Assembly (NCBI GenBank): GCA_947587565.1
Contig: CANPYA010000013.1
Location: 1-17,698, forward strand
DNA: 17,698 nt
Source of the DNA: an uncultured Bacilli bacterium
GTDB lineage: Bacteria > Bacillota_I > Bacilli_A > RF39 > UBA660
Direction of reading: 5' to 3'
Part shown: piece after piece, positions 7,133-14,850 of the stretch
Layout: each line of letters opens with the position of its first letter
Numbering within the stretch: the stretch's first letter is position 1
The notes under the pieces: model-generated
Seen by the model: the letters and a program-made list of their open reading frames with translations, nothing else
What the model was told of the DNA's origin: nothing
Databases searched by the model: none
Program-made: the position numbers and the translations under genes

Positions 7133-7161
7133 ATTATAGCACTAAATTTTATTTTTAGTAA
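7133..7161 (-). promoter_or_regulatory. Extended -10 promoter upstream of the MATE leader
   Basis: Minus strand TGCTATAAT (7141..7133), a perfect extended -10. The 17-nt-spaced -35 is weak (TTACTA). Predicted start near 7126, right at the beginning of the structured leader. Confidence 0.6.
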
Positions 7162-7178
7162 GCTTTTTTCAATATTTT

Positions 7179-10100
7179 TTATTCACTTCGAAGTGCTTCA
7201 ACTGGGTCTTTCTTAGATGCTGCTCTTGCTGGTATTAAACCACCAATTAAAGTTAATATTACAGCTAAAACAATTAAAATTATCGCACTATTTATATTTA
7301 AAGCTGCCTCTAAAGGAATATTACCGGTAAAGTGATGTAATATACGATTAATAATTGGAATTAATGTATAAGTTATACCTATGCCAAATAAACCAGATAA
7401 TAAACCAATAATAAATGTTTCTGCATTAAATATTGAAGATATATTACCTTTGGATGCTCCAATGGCTCTTAAAATACCAATCTCTTTAGTTCTTTCATAT
7501 ACGGAAATATAAGTTATTACCCCGATCATAATACTTGATACTACTAAAGAAATGGAAACAAAAGCAATTAAAACATAAGTAACGGCATTGACAATCGTTT
7601 TAACTGATGACATTAAAATACCTGTTGTATCTGAATATTTAATTTCTTTTTCTTCCTCTACTTTATCATTATATTTTTGAATAAAATCTAAGAAATTCTC
7701 TTTACCATCAAAACTATTAAAATAAACACTCATATATGTTGGTTCATCTTTATCTTGATAACCTAAGGAAATTAAATTAGATTTTTGGGTAGTTTCGGTA
7801 GGATTCATCATGGCATCTACTACTCTTGCTAGTTCATCTTCTGTAAAGTTTAAAGTAAAAGATTCAGCAATCTTATCTTCATCAACCTTAAATGCTTTAG
7901 CAATACTGTTGGTTAAATTAGAAGTTAATTCCCCAACTTTAGTTAAAACTGTTTTCTTCATATTGGCTTCGGTCATTCCTCTTGCCATAGCATCACTTGT
8001 TCCCATAATCGGAGCACTACTTAAATAAGATGTAACTATCGTATTTTTTAATTCTTCAATAACAGTGGCTTTTGGATTAGTACTATCAACAACATATTCA
8101 CTATTAAGAGTTTTCATATAAGTATTATAACCAGTTATATAAGATTGTAATAAACCTTTTAATAAACCGGTATAAGTAGTTTTAAAAGTATCTTTCGGAA
8201 TAACATATTTATTAGCCATATCAGTAAGTATTGTATCTACTTCACTACTACTTAAATAACTACTTACGATATTATCAATATCATTTAAAGAAAATTCCGT
8301 ATTTATTGTAGCAAATACCCCATTAATTAAAGTATTTAAATTATTATTAAATAAATCTTGGGCCGGTGTAATGTCTGTAGTTATTGCATTATTTATTTCT
8401 TGTAAATAACCTTCCGTTTGTTTTTGCATTGTATCTTCTGAAATATTAATATTAAAAGCACTTTGTAATTTTTTATTATCTACTTTAACTAAATCGGCAA
8501 ATTCAAAATCAAAATTGTTCTTTTTACTATCAAATTTATTACCAGAAAAAATATCGGTATCACTATTACTTAATTGTTTTTTAACAACTTCGGTATCTTT
8601 CGCATAATCAATTAAATAATCGATTAAAGAAGAAGTATATAAAACACCCGGATTTAAAGCCATTGATGTTACACCCTCTTTAGGACTTACAATACCTACT
8701 ATTTTTAATTTAGTAGCTTTATCATATAATTTTTGCATATAGGCCGTATCTTGAGTCATATCTTCATAAACATTATATTTTGTATTATATTGGTAAGTAT
8801 CTGAGGCCATAATTAATCTTAAATCGACATTCATTAAATCTTCATAAGTTAAAGTAAGAGGGTCATTATGAATATCTACAGCTTCCCCACTCATAATACT
8901 AGTCACCATTTTAGTAAGTTCTTCAGTATCCCGAAGACCTAAAGAATACACTAATAAATCGGAGATAGAATTGGGTTCAGATAATACAATTAACATTTCA
9001 TCATATTTTTCTGGCCAACGACCCGCTAAAACATCATAATCTTGCATTATTTCATCCCGATTATCAACCATTTCCGAAAATATTGAAGTCATTTTAGAAT
9101 AAGAACTTAAAATAGAACTATCACCCATCATTTTACTAAATAAATTACTTGGGTTAATTCTAACTAGTTTATTTGTGGCATCAATCGTATAAATATTAGG
9201 ATCCACACTATAAGAATATTGAATATTAGAAACATCATTTTTTATTTTTGATTCATTTTTGGTAATATATTCTTTAAAACTTTTTAAATCATTCGTACTA
9301 ACACTAGATAACATAGAAGAAATATATTGTTGTTCTTTAACTTCATTAGAATTATTTGGTTTACCATTACCACTTCGCATTGATAATAACATACTTGTTA
9401 AATCAGCTGATTCTTGGGTAATCATTAAAGGATAAGAAGTTAGAGTATCTTCTTGAATAGAATCAACATAATTTTGAAAGCCAGTAGAAACCGCTAAAAT
9501 TAGGGCAATACCTATAATCCCAATAGAACCCGCAAAAGCCACTAAAATAGTCCGAGCTTTTTTAGTCATTAAATTATTGAATGATAAAGATAAAGCCGTT
9601 AAAAAAGACATTTTGGTTTTTTTCGTTTTATTTTGTTTATCTTTGGCTTCTTCTTTCGTATTTATTTTACCATCATAAGGATTAGAATCACTTGTTATTT
9701 TACCATCTTTAATATTAATAATCCGACTAGAATAATCTTTAGCAAGATCAGGATTATGCGTAACCATTATAACTAATTTATTTTCTGATATTTTTTTAAG
9801 GATTTCCATTATTTGCAATGATGTATCAGAATCAAGAGCCCCCGTTGGTTCATCAGCTAAAATAATTTCTGGATCATTAATAAGGGCTCTTGCAATCGCG
9901 ACTCTTTGCATTTGGCCACCAGATAATTGATTAGGTTTTTTATTAATATGTTTCTCTAAACCAACTTCTTTTAAGGCTTCGATAGCTCTTTTCTTTCTTT
10001 CATTTTTCGAAATACCAGATAAGGTTAAGGCTAATTCGACATTTTTTAAAACTGTTTGATGACCAATTAAATTATAACTTTGAAAAATAAAACCAACGCG

Positions 10101-10349
10101 ATGATTCCGATATGAATCCCAATCCCGATCTTTAAATTTCTTAGTGCTTATTTCATTAACAATAATATCACCGGAAGTATATTCATCTAACCCGCCAATG
10201 ATATTTAAAAATGTTGTTTTACCCGAACCTGATGGTCCTAAAATTGAGGCAAATTCATGCTTACGAAAATTTACACTAACTTTATCTAAGGCCTTTTGTT
10301 CATAACCTTCAGTTTTATAAATTTTACTAATATTTTTAATTTCAATCAT
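7179..10349 (-). CDS. Fused ABC exporter: ATPase plus FtsX-type permease with large extracytoplasmic domain
   Basis: 1056-residue MacB/BceAB-like transporter on one chain. The ABC domain occupies about residues 1-225: Walker A GPSGSGKTT (38-46), Q-loop Gln90, signature LSGGQ (142-146), Walker B IILADEP (Asp166/Glu167) and switch His198. A Lys-rich linker leads to TM1 (about 267-288), then some 620 extracytoplasmic residues, then three TM helices in the FtsX fold (from about 914), including ERTKEIGILRAIGAS and the IPARAASKKDPVEALR end. This class uses ATP to move substrates from the outer membrane leaflet or cell surface, often lipids or peptide antibiotics. ATG 10349 is chosen for AAGGTGAAG in front of it; an ATG at 10385 lies inside a repeat. 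A duplicated ATATAACA motif upstream suggests GntR control. Confidence 0.9.
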   Translation of the reverse strand: MIEIKNISKIYKTEGYEQKALDKVSVNFRKHEFASILGPSGSGKTTFLNIIGGLDEYTSGDIIVNEISTKKFKDRDWDSYRNHRVGFIFQSYNLIGHQTVLKNVELALTLSGISKNERKKRAIEALKEVGLEKHINKKPNQLSGGQMQRVAIARALINDPEIILADEPTGALDSDTSLQIMEILKKISENKLVIMVTHNPDLAKDYSSRIINIKDGKITSDSNPYDGKINTKEEAKDKQNKTKKTKMSFLTALSLSFNNLMTKKARTILVAFAGSIGIIGIALILAVSTGFQNYVDSIQEDTLTSYPLMITQESADLTSMLLSMRSGNGKPNNSNEVKEQQYISSMLSSVSTNDLKSFKEYITKNESKIKNDVSNIQYSYSVDPNIYTIDATNKLVRINPSNLFSKMMGDSSILSSYSKMTSIFSEMVDNRDEIMQDYDVLAGRWPEKYDEMLIVLSEPNSISDLLVYSLGLRDTEELTKMVTSIMSGEAVDIHNDPLTLTYEDLMNVDLRLIMASDTYQYNTKYNVYEDMTQDTAYMQKLYDKATKLKIVGIVSPKEGVTSMALNPGVLYTSSLIDYLIDYAKDTEVVKKQLSNSDTDIFSGNKFDSKKNNFDFEFADLVKVDNKKLQSAFNINISEDTMQKQTEGYLQEINNAITTDITPAQDLFNNNLNTLINGVFATINTEFSLNDIDNIVSSYLSSSEVDTILTDMANKYVIPKDTFKTTYTGLLKGLLQSYITGYNTYMKTLNSEYVVDSTNPKATVIEELKNTIVTSYLSSAPIMGTSDAMARGMTEANMKKTVLTKVGELTSNLTNSIAKAFKVDEDKIAESFTLNFTEDELARVVDAMMNPTETTQKSNLISLGYQDKDEPTYMSVYFNSFDGKENFLDFIQKYNDKVEEEKEIKYSDTTGILMSSVKTIVNAVTYVLIAFVSISLVVSSIMIGVITYISVYERTKEIGILRAIGASKGNISSIFNAETFIIGLLSGLFGIGITYTLIPIINRILHHFTGNIPLEAALNINSAIILIVLAVILTLIGGLIPARAASKKDPVEALRSE

Positions 10350-10369
10350 TATCTTCACCTTGCTAACTA

Positions 10370-10401
10370 TTAATTTATATAACATTTAATTTATATAACA
10401 T
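10370..10401. repeat. Perfect 16-bp tandem repeat upstream of the ABC exporter
   Basis: TTAATTTATATAACAT occurs twice head to tail. Each copy contains ATATAACA (10377-10384 and 10393-10400), the octamer found three times on the gntR promoter. A TATAAT on the minus strand (10424..10419) lies just upstream without a good -35. The 10350-10547 gap otherwise holds only the preceding gene's terminator. Confidence 0.65.
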
Positions 10402-10508
10402 TTCTTTCGCTAATATTAATTATATAATAAAATTCCAAAGTTTTTTATAAAATTTTTGTGAAATGTCATTAAATTGTCTTATTTTTGTAAATTTTATTAG
10501 GTTAGTTT

Positions 10509-10532
10509 AAAAAAGTCCATTATATTTGGACT
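10509..10532 (-). terminator. Intrinsic terminator of the FMN protein gene
   Basis: Minus strand AGTCCA / TGGACT stem (10514-10532, 7-nt loop) followed by a run of five to six T, 16 bp after the stop codon. Confidence 0.85.
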
Positions 10533-10547
10533 ATTTAAATATTTTAT

Positions 10548-11111
10548 TTATCTTAGTTCTAAACCATCTTTAAAAGCATTACCAACTCGTTCCGATACTT
10601 TATAATAACCATGAGTAAATGGATCAAAAGCAATTGCCTCTAGAGCATTAATATCAACTTTATCATCTTGCATAACACTTTCTTCACAAGAAACATTTAC
10701 AACTTTGGCAATTACCCCATAACTATATTCGTCATCTTGAAATTTAAGAAATTCACATTCTAAACAAATTGGTAATTCATTAATTATTGGGGCCTCAACT
10801 AAATTAGACTTAGTAGTAGTCATTTTACTTTTAGCAAATTTATCCGGGGTATTATTTCCCGAAACCATACCAAAATAATCAGCTTCTTTAACATATTTTG
10901 CTGTCGCTAAACTAATGGTGAAAGCCTTGGTTCTTTTAATATTTTGGACTGTTTTATGATTTTCACTTAAATTAAGTAAAACAATATCCCGATCAAGCAT
11001 CGTTCCCCAAGCGGCATTCATAACATCAACTGTACCATCTTCATTATAAGTAGCAATTAATAAAACAGGCATAGGAAAAATTGCTTCCGTAGTTTTAATA
11101 TTCTTTTTCAT
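10548..11111 (-). CDS. Flavin reductase-like FMN-binding protein
   Basis: 187-residue cytoplasmic protein of the FMN-binding split-barrel (flavin reductase-like) family. The family start is clear: FPMPVLLIATYNEDGTVDVMNAAWGTMLDRD (12-42), then LNLSENHKTVQNIKRTKAFTISLA and YFGMVSGNNTPDKF, corresponding to the flavin-binding loops. The C-terminal FDPFTHGYYKVSERVGNAFK fits members of this group. Members bind FMN and often reduce flavins or act as NAD(P)H-linked oxidoreductases; the true substrate cannot be told here. GGAGAGTG precedes the ATG and an extended -10 TGTTATAAT lies just upstream. Terminators lie on both sides, so it is a single-gene transcript. Confidence 0.88.
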   Translation of the reverse strand: MKKNIKTTEAIFPMPVLLIATYNEDGTVDVMNAAWGTMLDRDIVLLNLSENHKTVQNIKRTKAFTISLATAKYVKEADYFGMVSGNNTPDKFAKSKMTTTKSNLVEAPIINELPICLECEFLKFQDDEYSYGVIAKVVNVSCEESVMQDDKVDINALEAIAFDPFTHGYYKVSERVGNAFKDGLELR

Positions 11112-11131
11112 TTATTTCACTCTCCATTACC

Positions 11132-11140
11132 ATTATAACA
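11132..11140 (-). promoter_or_regulatory. Extended -10 promoter for the FMN protein
   Basis: Minus strand TGTTATAAT, a perfect extended -10, 20 bp before the start codon. The -35 is poor. The predicted leader is very short but still includes the ribosome site. Confidence 0.55.
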
Positions 11141-11148
11141 CAAGACTC

Positions 11149-11172
11149 AAAAAAATGAGTAATTAAACCCAT
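11149..11172 (-). terminator. Terminator of the 75-residue orphan gene
   Basis: Minus strand ATGGGT (11172..11167) pairs with ACTCAT (11160..11155), one G-U, 6-nt loop, followed by TTTTTT. It lies nine bases after the stop codon. Confidence 0.6.
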
Positions 11173-11180
11173 TTTATTAA

Positions 11181-11408
11181 TTATCTTGACATACCTTTAT
11201 CAAAAGATATATCATTTCCTTCTGTATATGAAATACGATTATCTTTTGCATAAATACCAGCAGCAATTCTTTCTGATTCACTTACTAGTAAATTTAAATA
11301 TTCCGTAACTTTAGCAAAATCTAAATCTTCAGGATTTTTACCAGCAATACCATTTAATAAAATAGTTATATCTTTTTCTAATGCTGCTACTGCACTTCTA
11401 CCATCCAT
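11181..11408 (-). CDS. Small 75-residue protein, unknown
   Basis: 75-residue acidic, cysteine-free protein without a signal peptide or TM segment. The first 50 residues look helical (ALEKDITILLNGIAG and FAKVTEYLNLLVSESERIAAGIYA), and the tail is polar. I do not recognise the family. It is well supported as a gene: AGGAGG six bases or so before ATG, a promoter with TTGGCG, 17-nt spacer and TGTTATACT, and a terminator directly after the stop. The palindrome AATAGT-N5-ACTATT (11424-11440) overlays its -10 and could be a regulator site. Confidence 0.7.
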   Translation of the reverse strand: MDGRSAVAALEKDITILLNGIAGKNPEDLDFAKVTEYLNLLVSESERIAAGIYAKDNRISYTEGNDISFDKGMSR

Positions 11409-11426
11409 AATAATCCTCCTACTAAT

Positions 11427-11455
11427 AGTATAACACTATTTTTTTCTATCGCCAA
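11427..11455 (-). promoter_or_regulatory. Promoter and palindrome for the 75-residue gene
   Basis: Minus strand TTGGCG (11455..11450), 17-nt spacer, TATACT (11432..11427) with an extended TG. An inverted repeat, AATAGT and ACTATT five bases apart, spans the -10. The predicted start leaves a leader of only about a dozen bases, beginning at AGGAGG. Confidence 0.6.
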
Positions 11456-11460
11456 ATATT

Positions 11461-12204
11461 TTAATTTCTTGCACAGCCATCAACTTGTAAAATAACACCC
11501 GTTATATAACTTGCCATATTACTTGCTAAGAAAACAAAAGCATTCGCAATATCTCTAGGTTCCCCAATTCTACCTAAAGGAATTGTTTTAATTAATGGCT
11601 CAATCATTTCTTTAGGTAAACTTGCTACCATATCGGTTTTGGTTATTCCCGGAGCTACAGCATTTACCCGAATATTAAATGGCGCTAGTTCTCTCGCTAG
11701 AGATTTAGTTAAACCATTAACAGCAAATTTAGAAGCGGGATATCCTACTCCCGAAGGTTGACCATAAATACTAACCATTGAACTTGTATTTAAAATAACT
11801 CCACTATTTTGTTTTTTCATATAAGGCACAACAGCCTTTGTAACATTAAACATCGCATTAACATTTAAATCCATTATTTTAGCAAAATCTTCACTGGTTG
11901 TATCTTCAATTTTATCTTTAGCACTCATTCCGGCATTATTAATTAAAATATCAATTCTTCCGTAAGTATTATGAATTTTGGCAATTACTTCGCTAATTTC
12001 CTCATAATTATTTAGATTAGGATAATAGCCTTCGGCTTTTACTCCTTCTTCATTTAACTTTTGAATCGCACTAAGAGCACTTTCCTTTTTAGAACCAAAT
12101 AATATAACTTTGGCTTTATATTCAGAAAAAGTCTTAACTATTTCATAACCAATTCCTCTTGTTCCTCCTGTTACAATAACTATCTTACCTTCTAAGTCTT
12201 GCAT
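11461..12204 (-). CDS. SDR-family oxidoreductase (FabG-like)
   Basis: 247-residue classical short-chain dehydrogenase/reductase, cytoplasmic, most like 3-oxoacyl-ACP reductases that use NADPH. All key parts are present: cofactor loop TGGTRGIG (12-19), NNAG (89-92), catalytic Asn near 114, Ser in TSSMVS (141/142), Tyr155 and Lys159 in YPASK, and the PGITKTDM loop. Lack of an acidic residue after beta-2 (FGSKK) favours NADP(H). No other fatty-acid synthesis gene is adjacent, so it may act on another keto or alcohol substrate; I would not call it fabG outright. AGAGGTG precedes the ATG. It follows the DUF1287 gene by 56 bp with no terminator seen, so it may be the last gene of the gntR transcript. 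Confidence 0.88.
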   Translation of the reverse strand: MQDLEGKIVIVTGGTRGIGYEIVKTFSEYKAKVILFGSKKESALSAIQKLNEEGVKAEGYYPNLNNYEEISEVIAKIHNTYGRIDILINNAGMSAKDKIEDTTSEDFAKIMDLNVNAMFNVTKAVVPYMKKQNSGVILNTSSMVSIYGQPSGVGYPASKFAVNGLTKSLARELAPFNIRVNAVAPGITKTDMVASLPKEMIEPLIKTIPLGRIGEPRDIANAFVFLASNMASYITGVILQVDGCARN

Positions 12205-12260
12205 ATAATCACCTCTATTATCATTTTAACAAATATTTTAATTTTATTAAATACTTTATC

Positions 12261-12914
12261 TTAACTTATTCGATAATGCCCAATAATTTTACCATAACTT
12301 TCTAAAGCATCTTCTTCATAATATCTTTGATGAGGACTATAATGATGAATAATAAAATTTATTCCTTTATGGTTTCTTTTATTAGATACTATAGCAATAT
12401 GATTATTATATACTACTATATCCCCACCTTGAAAGTTAGCAATATCCTTGGGATCTAATGTTAATTTAATCGCGTTATTATCAAAATAGATTTTTAAATT
12501 TTTTACTCTTCTAAAATCAATATTTTTATCTACCTTTTCTATATTATAACGTTCCGGATTATTAACAATATCATTATTTACTAATTCTTGTAAATCATAA
12601 CCGGCATTTTTTAAACCAAAGGCAACAACATCAGTACAAACACCATATTCATCATCAGGATATCCTCCAGCATAATATTTACTTTTATATTTTGGTTTAG
12701 TCTTGATATAATCTCTCACACCCTCTAAAATATCGGTCGCATCGTCTATGCCATCATTATCATAATCAACCGAACTCTTATAATCCGTAATATTAAAATA
12801 AGCTGAATCATACATTTTATGTGGTAAAAAATTAAAATGATACAATAGATAAATACCAATACCTAAAATAATTCCAATAATTAAAGTGCCAATAATTATA
12901 ATTTTCTTCCGCAT
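12261..12914 (-). CDS. DUF1287 membrane-anchored cysteine-peptidase-like protein
   Basis: 217-residue protein with one N-terminal TM segment (5-25) and an external domain of the DUF1287 (YijF-like) family. Family marks are GYPDDEYGVCTDVVAFGLKNAGYDLQ (84-109), NIDFRRVKNLKIYF (131-144), and GGDIVVYNNHIAIVS (163-177). Cys93 and His172 lie where NlpC/P60-type cysteine peptidases have their catalytic pair, so cell-wall peptide hydrolysis is likely but unproven. A DYDNDGIDD stretch (50-58) looks like a calcium-binding loop ahead of the domain. It starts 11 bp after the ABC permease stop, with GGTGA before the ATG, and so belongs to the gntR-ABC operon, which is unusual company for this family. Confidence 0.85.
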   Translation of the reverse strand: MRKKIIIIGTLIIGIILGIGIYLLYHFNFLPHKMYDSAYFNITDYKSSVDYDNDGIDDATDILEGVRDYIKTKPKYKSKYYAGGYPDDEYGVCTDVVAFGLKNAGYDLQELVNNDIVNNPERYNIEKVDKNIDFRRVKNLKIYFDNNAIKLTLDPKDIANFQGGDIVVYNNHIAIVSNKRNHKGINFIIHHYSPHQRYYEEDALESYGKIIGHYRIS

Positions 12915-12925
12915 TAAATCACCAA

Positions 12926-13558
12926 CTAGAATTCTCTTTTTAAATAAAACTTATGGGAAAGATAAATTGAGCCCACAAATAAAGCCAAGACAATAACCGG
13001 AATAGTTATATAATAATAAGTAATAATAAACGTAAAATATTTTAAGATATGCATTAAAGATAATAATTTAATAATTAAAGCAAGTCCTAAAGGCACAATA
13101 ATCATAATACCAAATAAAGCAATTCTCCCCTTTTCAATACCATATTTAAAGATAAAAGGATAATTTAACGCTACCACAGTAATACCGATTAAAAAGATTG
13201 CGGCATTTGTTAAAAGAACTTCCCAGATACTACCATCTGTATTTTTAAACGCTAGTAATAATGACCCAATAATAATGGTAAGAATAGTAAGCATCAAACA
13301 AAGTAAGACACTACCCAAATATTTCGATAAAACCATTTTCTTCTTACCACTCGGTAAACCAGCCACATAAGTATCAAAGTTAGTACTTTTTTCATAATTA
13401 AAAATATTATAATAACTAAATATTCCAACAATCGGAATAGCATAAATAATTCCAGGACCAGTTGCGTAATCCAAAAGAGCATAAACAAAAATCAATAAGA
13501 TTAAATATTTAACATTACTTTTTAAAATTAGAAAATCTTCTTTAATAAAACTTAACAT
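12926..13558 (-). CDS. ABC-2 type transporter permease
   Basis: 210-residue membrane protein with six hydrophobic segments, matching the short ABC-2 permeases that pair with a separate ATPase under YtrA-type regulators. Seen marks are the N-terminal FIKEDFLILKSN, then FNYEKSTNFDTYVAGLPSGKKKMVLSKYLGS (about 53-83), typical of this permease family's first cytoplasmic loop. AAAGGAG precedes the ATG. The start overlaps the end of the ATPase gene by seven bases, indicating translational coupling. With the ATPase it should form an exporter or a sensor of cell-envelope stress; the substrate is unknown. Confidence 0.88.
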   Translation of the reverse strand: MLSFIKEDFLILKSNVKYLILLIFVYALLDYATGPGIIYAIPIVGIFSYYNIFNYEKSTNFDTYVAGLPSGKKKMVLSKYLGSVLLCLMLTILTIIIGSLLLAFKNTDGSIWEVLLTNAAIFLIGITVVALNYPFIFKYGIEKGRIALFGIMIIVPLGLALIIKLLSLMHILKYFTFIITYYYITIPVIVLALFVGSIYLSHKFYLKREF

Positions 13559-14415
13559 ACTTTCTCTCCTTTAAGCATTAAAACCATTAGTTCTTCTAAA
13601 GTTATTTTATCAATAACATAATTTTTATATTTTTTCTTTATTTTATCACGATTATTTACAAGAATTTCATAATTATATTTATTTTTCTTATAAGTAATAA
13701 TATCTTCTTTATTAATACTATCAAATTCATCAATTGTACATTTTAAAATGCCATAATTATCAAAGATATCATCTCTTTTTTCATTAAGAATTATCTCGCC
13801 ATCATTTATAAAAATAATTTCATCGGCAATTTGTTCTAAATCACTAGTAATATGCGTTGATAAAATAATGGTATGATCTTCTTCTTGAATAAAATTTAAA
13901 AAGATATCTAATACTTCACTACGAACTACCGGGTCTAAGCCACTGGTGGGTTCATCTAAGATTAATAATTTAGGTTTATGGGCTAAAGAAGTCGTAATTT
14001 CTAATTTTTTTAACATTCCTTTGGATAATTCTTTGATTTTTTTATCTTTAGGCAAGCTAAATTGTTTTAAATAATCTTGAAATAAATTAGCATCCCAATT
14101 TTTATAGACACCTTGCATTATGTTGTTAATATCTAAAGCGGTTAGGCTATCAGGAAAGAAAGCATTATCTAAAACTATGCCGATATCTTCTTTAATCGCA
14201 TCTTCATTAGAAGCAAATTCTTGATTAAATATTTTTAAAGATTGATATTCCGGATGTAAGATATTTAGTATTGACTTTATTAAAGTCGTTTTCCCGGCTC
14301 CATTTTCCCCAATTAAACCAATTATTTCGCCTTCTTTAATATTTAAATCAATGGGTCCTAAAGTAAAGTTCGGATATTTTTTGGTTAATTTTTTGATTTC
14401 TATAATATTATTCAT
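13552..14415 (-). CDS. ABC transporter ATP-binding protein
   Basis: 287-residue ATPase for the adjacent ABC-2 permease. Motifs: Walker A GENGAGKTT (36-44), signature LSKGM (130-134, a variant of LSGGQ also known in this subfamily), Walker B LLILDEP (150-156), and switch His188 in LSTHITSD. A C-terminal extension (about 205-287) is weakly conserved. Several in-frame ATGs lie at the start; 14415 is preferred because GGAGATG from the gntR end gives about 11 bases of spacing, while 14430 lacks a site. It overlaps gntR by eight bases and the permease by seven, a tightly coupled gntR-ATPase-permease unit as in ytr-like operons. Confidence 0.92.
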   Translation of the reverse strand: MNNIIEIKKLTKKYPNFTLGPIDLNIKEGEIIGLIGENGAGKTTLIKSILNILHPEYQSLKIFNQEFASNEDAIKEDIGIVLDNAFFPDSLTALDINNIMQGVYKNWDANLFQDYLKQFSLPKDKKIKELSKGMLKKLEITTSLAHKPKLLILDEPTSGLDPVVRSEVLDIFLNFIQEEDHTIILSTHITSDLEQIADEIIFINDGEIILNEKRDDIFDNYGILKCTIDEFDSINKEDIITYKKNKYNYEILVNNRDKIKKKYKNYVIDKITLEELMVLMLKGEKVC

Positions 14416-14791
14416 TTTCATCATCTCCATAAAGTATTGTAATTAAATCAATTAATTCTTCTTTTTGAATATTATTCTTTTTGGCTATATCAATGGCCAT
14501 TTCTAAATTCTTTTCAATTTCCCTTTGTAAATGTTCTTTTAATAAATTGGAATTTTGAGGGGCAACATAGCAACCTTTGCCTTGGACAACATTAATATAC
14601 CCTTCTTTTTCTAATTCATCATAGGCTTTCTTAACAGTCATGACACTTATTCGTATGTCTTGAGCGAGACTTCTGATGGAAGGCAAAAGTTCATTGGATT
14701 TTAAATCTTGTTCCATAATGCCTTTAATAATGGCCTTTTTTATTTGTTCGTAGATGGGAATTGCACTATTATTACTAATTACTAATTTCAT
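14408..14791 (-). CDS. GntR-family regulator, YtrA subfamily
   Basis: 127-residue repressor. The winged helix spans residues 10-77 (IPIYEQIKKAIIKGI, LPSIRSLAQDIRISVMTVKKAYDELEKEGYI, VVQGKGCYVA), and the short helical tail of about 45 residues is the YtrA form, which lacks a large ligand domain. Such regulators head ABC transporter operons that respond to wall-active antibiotics in Bacillus and Staphylococcus relatives; response here is inferred. GAGGAGA precedes the ATG. Its promoter has consensus TTGACA, TATAGT, and three ATATAACA repeats at exact 10-bp spacing over the -10 and spacer, so autoregulation is likely. Confidence 0.93.
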   Translation of the reverse strand: MKLVISNNSAIPIYEQIKKAIIKGIMEQDLKSNELLPSIRSLAQDIRISVMTVKKAYDELEKEGYINVVQGKGCYVAPQNSNLLKEHLQREIEKNLEMAIDIAKKNNIQKEELIDLITILYGDDENE

Positions 14792-14804
14792 TTCTCCTCA
14801 CTTC

Positions 14805-14832
14805 ATATAACACTATATAACAGTATATAACA
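14805..14832. promoter_or_regulatory. Three helically phased ATATAACA repeats, candidate GntR operator
   Basis: ATATAACA at 14805-14812, 14815-14822 and 14825-14832, period exactly 10 bp, about one helical turn. They cover the -10 and most of the spacer of the gntR promoter. Direct rather than inverted repeats are unusual for a GntR dimer; the reverse reading TGTTATAT also gives partly symmetrical half-sites. Confidence 0.65.
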
Positions 14833-14840
14833 TTTGTCAA
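14812..14840 (-). promoter_or_regulatory. Promoter of the gntR-ABC operon
   Basis: Minus strand TTGACA (14840..14835), 17-nt spacer, TATAGT (14817..14812). Predicted start near 14804, just before the ribosome site. Confidence 0.8.
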
Positions 14841-14850
14841 TATTTATGAT

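Noticed and set aside
7184..7195. 12-bp palindrome CACTTCGAAGTG at the end of the ABC exporter gene
   Set aside because: It lies within codons for the conserved VEALRSE end and is not followed by a T-run on the minus strand, so it is not a terminator for that gene.
1101..8028. Several open frames on the plus strand opposite the surface protein, MATE and ABC genes
   Set aside because: They lie antisense to well-supported genes, lack ribosome sites, and give low-complexity hydrophobic or Ser/Thr-rich translations typical of antisense shadows.
2824..10475. ATGTCATTAAATT seen at both about 2824 and 10463
   Set aside because: Only two copies of an AT-rich 13-mer in unrelated positions relative to promoters; no consistent role.
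11424..11446. Plus-strand hairpin AATAGT-N5-ACTATT followed by a T-run as a terminator
   Set aside because: No plus-strand gene or transcript is supported here; the repeat is better read as an operator candidate for the minus-strand promoter.
13294..13488. Second minus-strand frame inside the ABC-2 permease gene
   Set aside because: Entirely contained in the permease gene, without a ribosome site or recognisable product.
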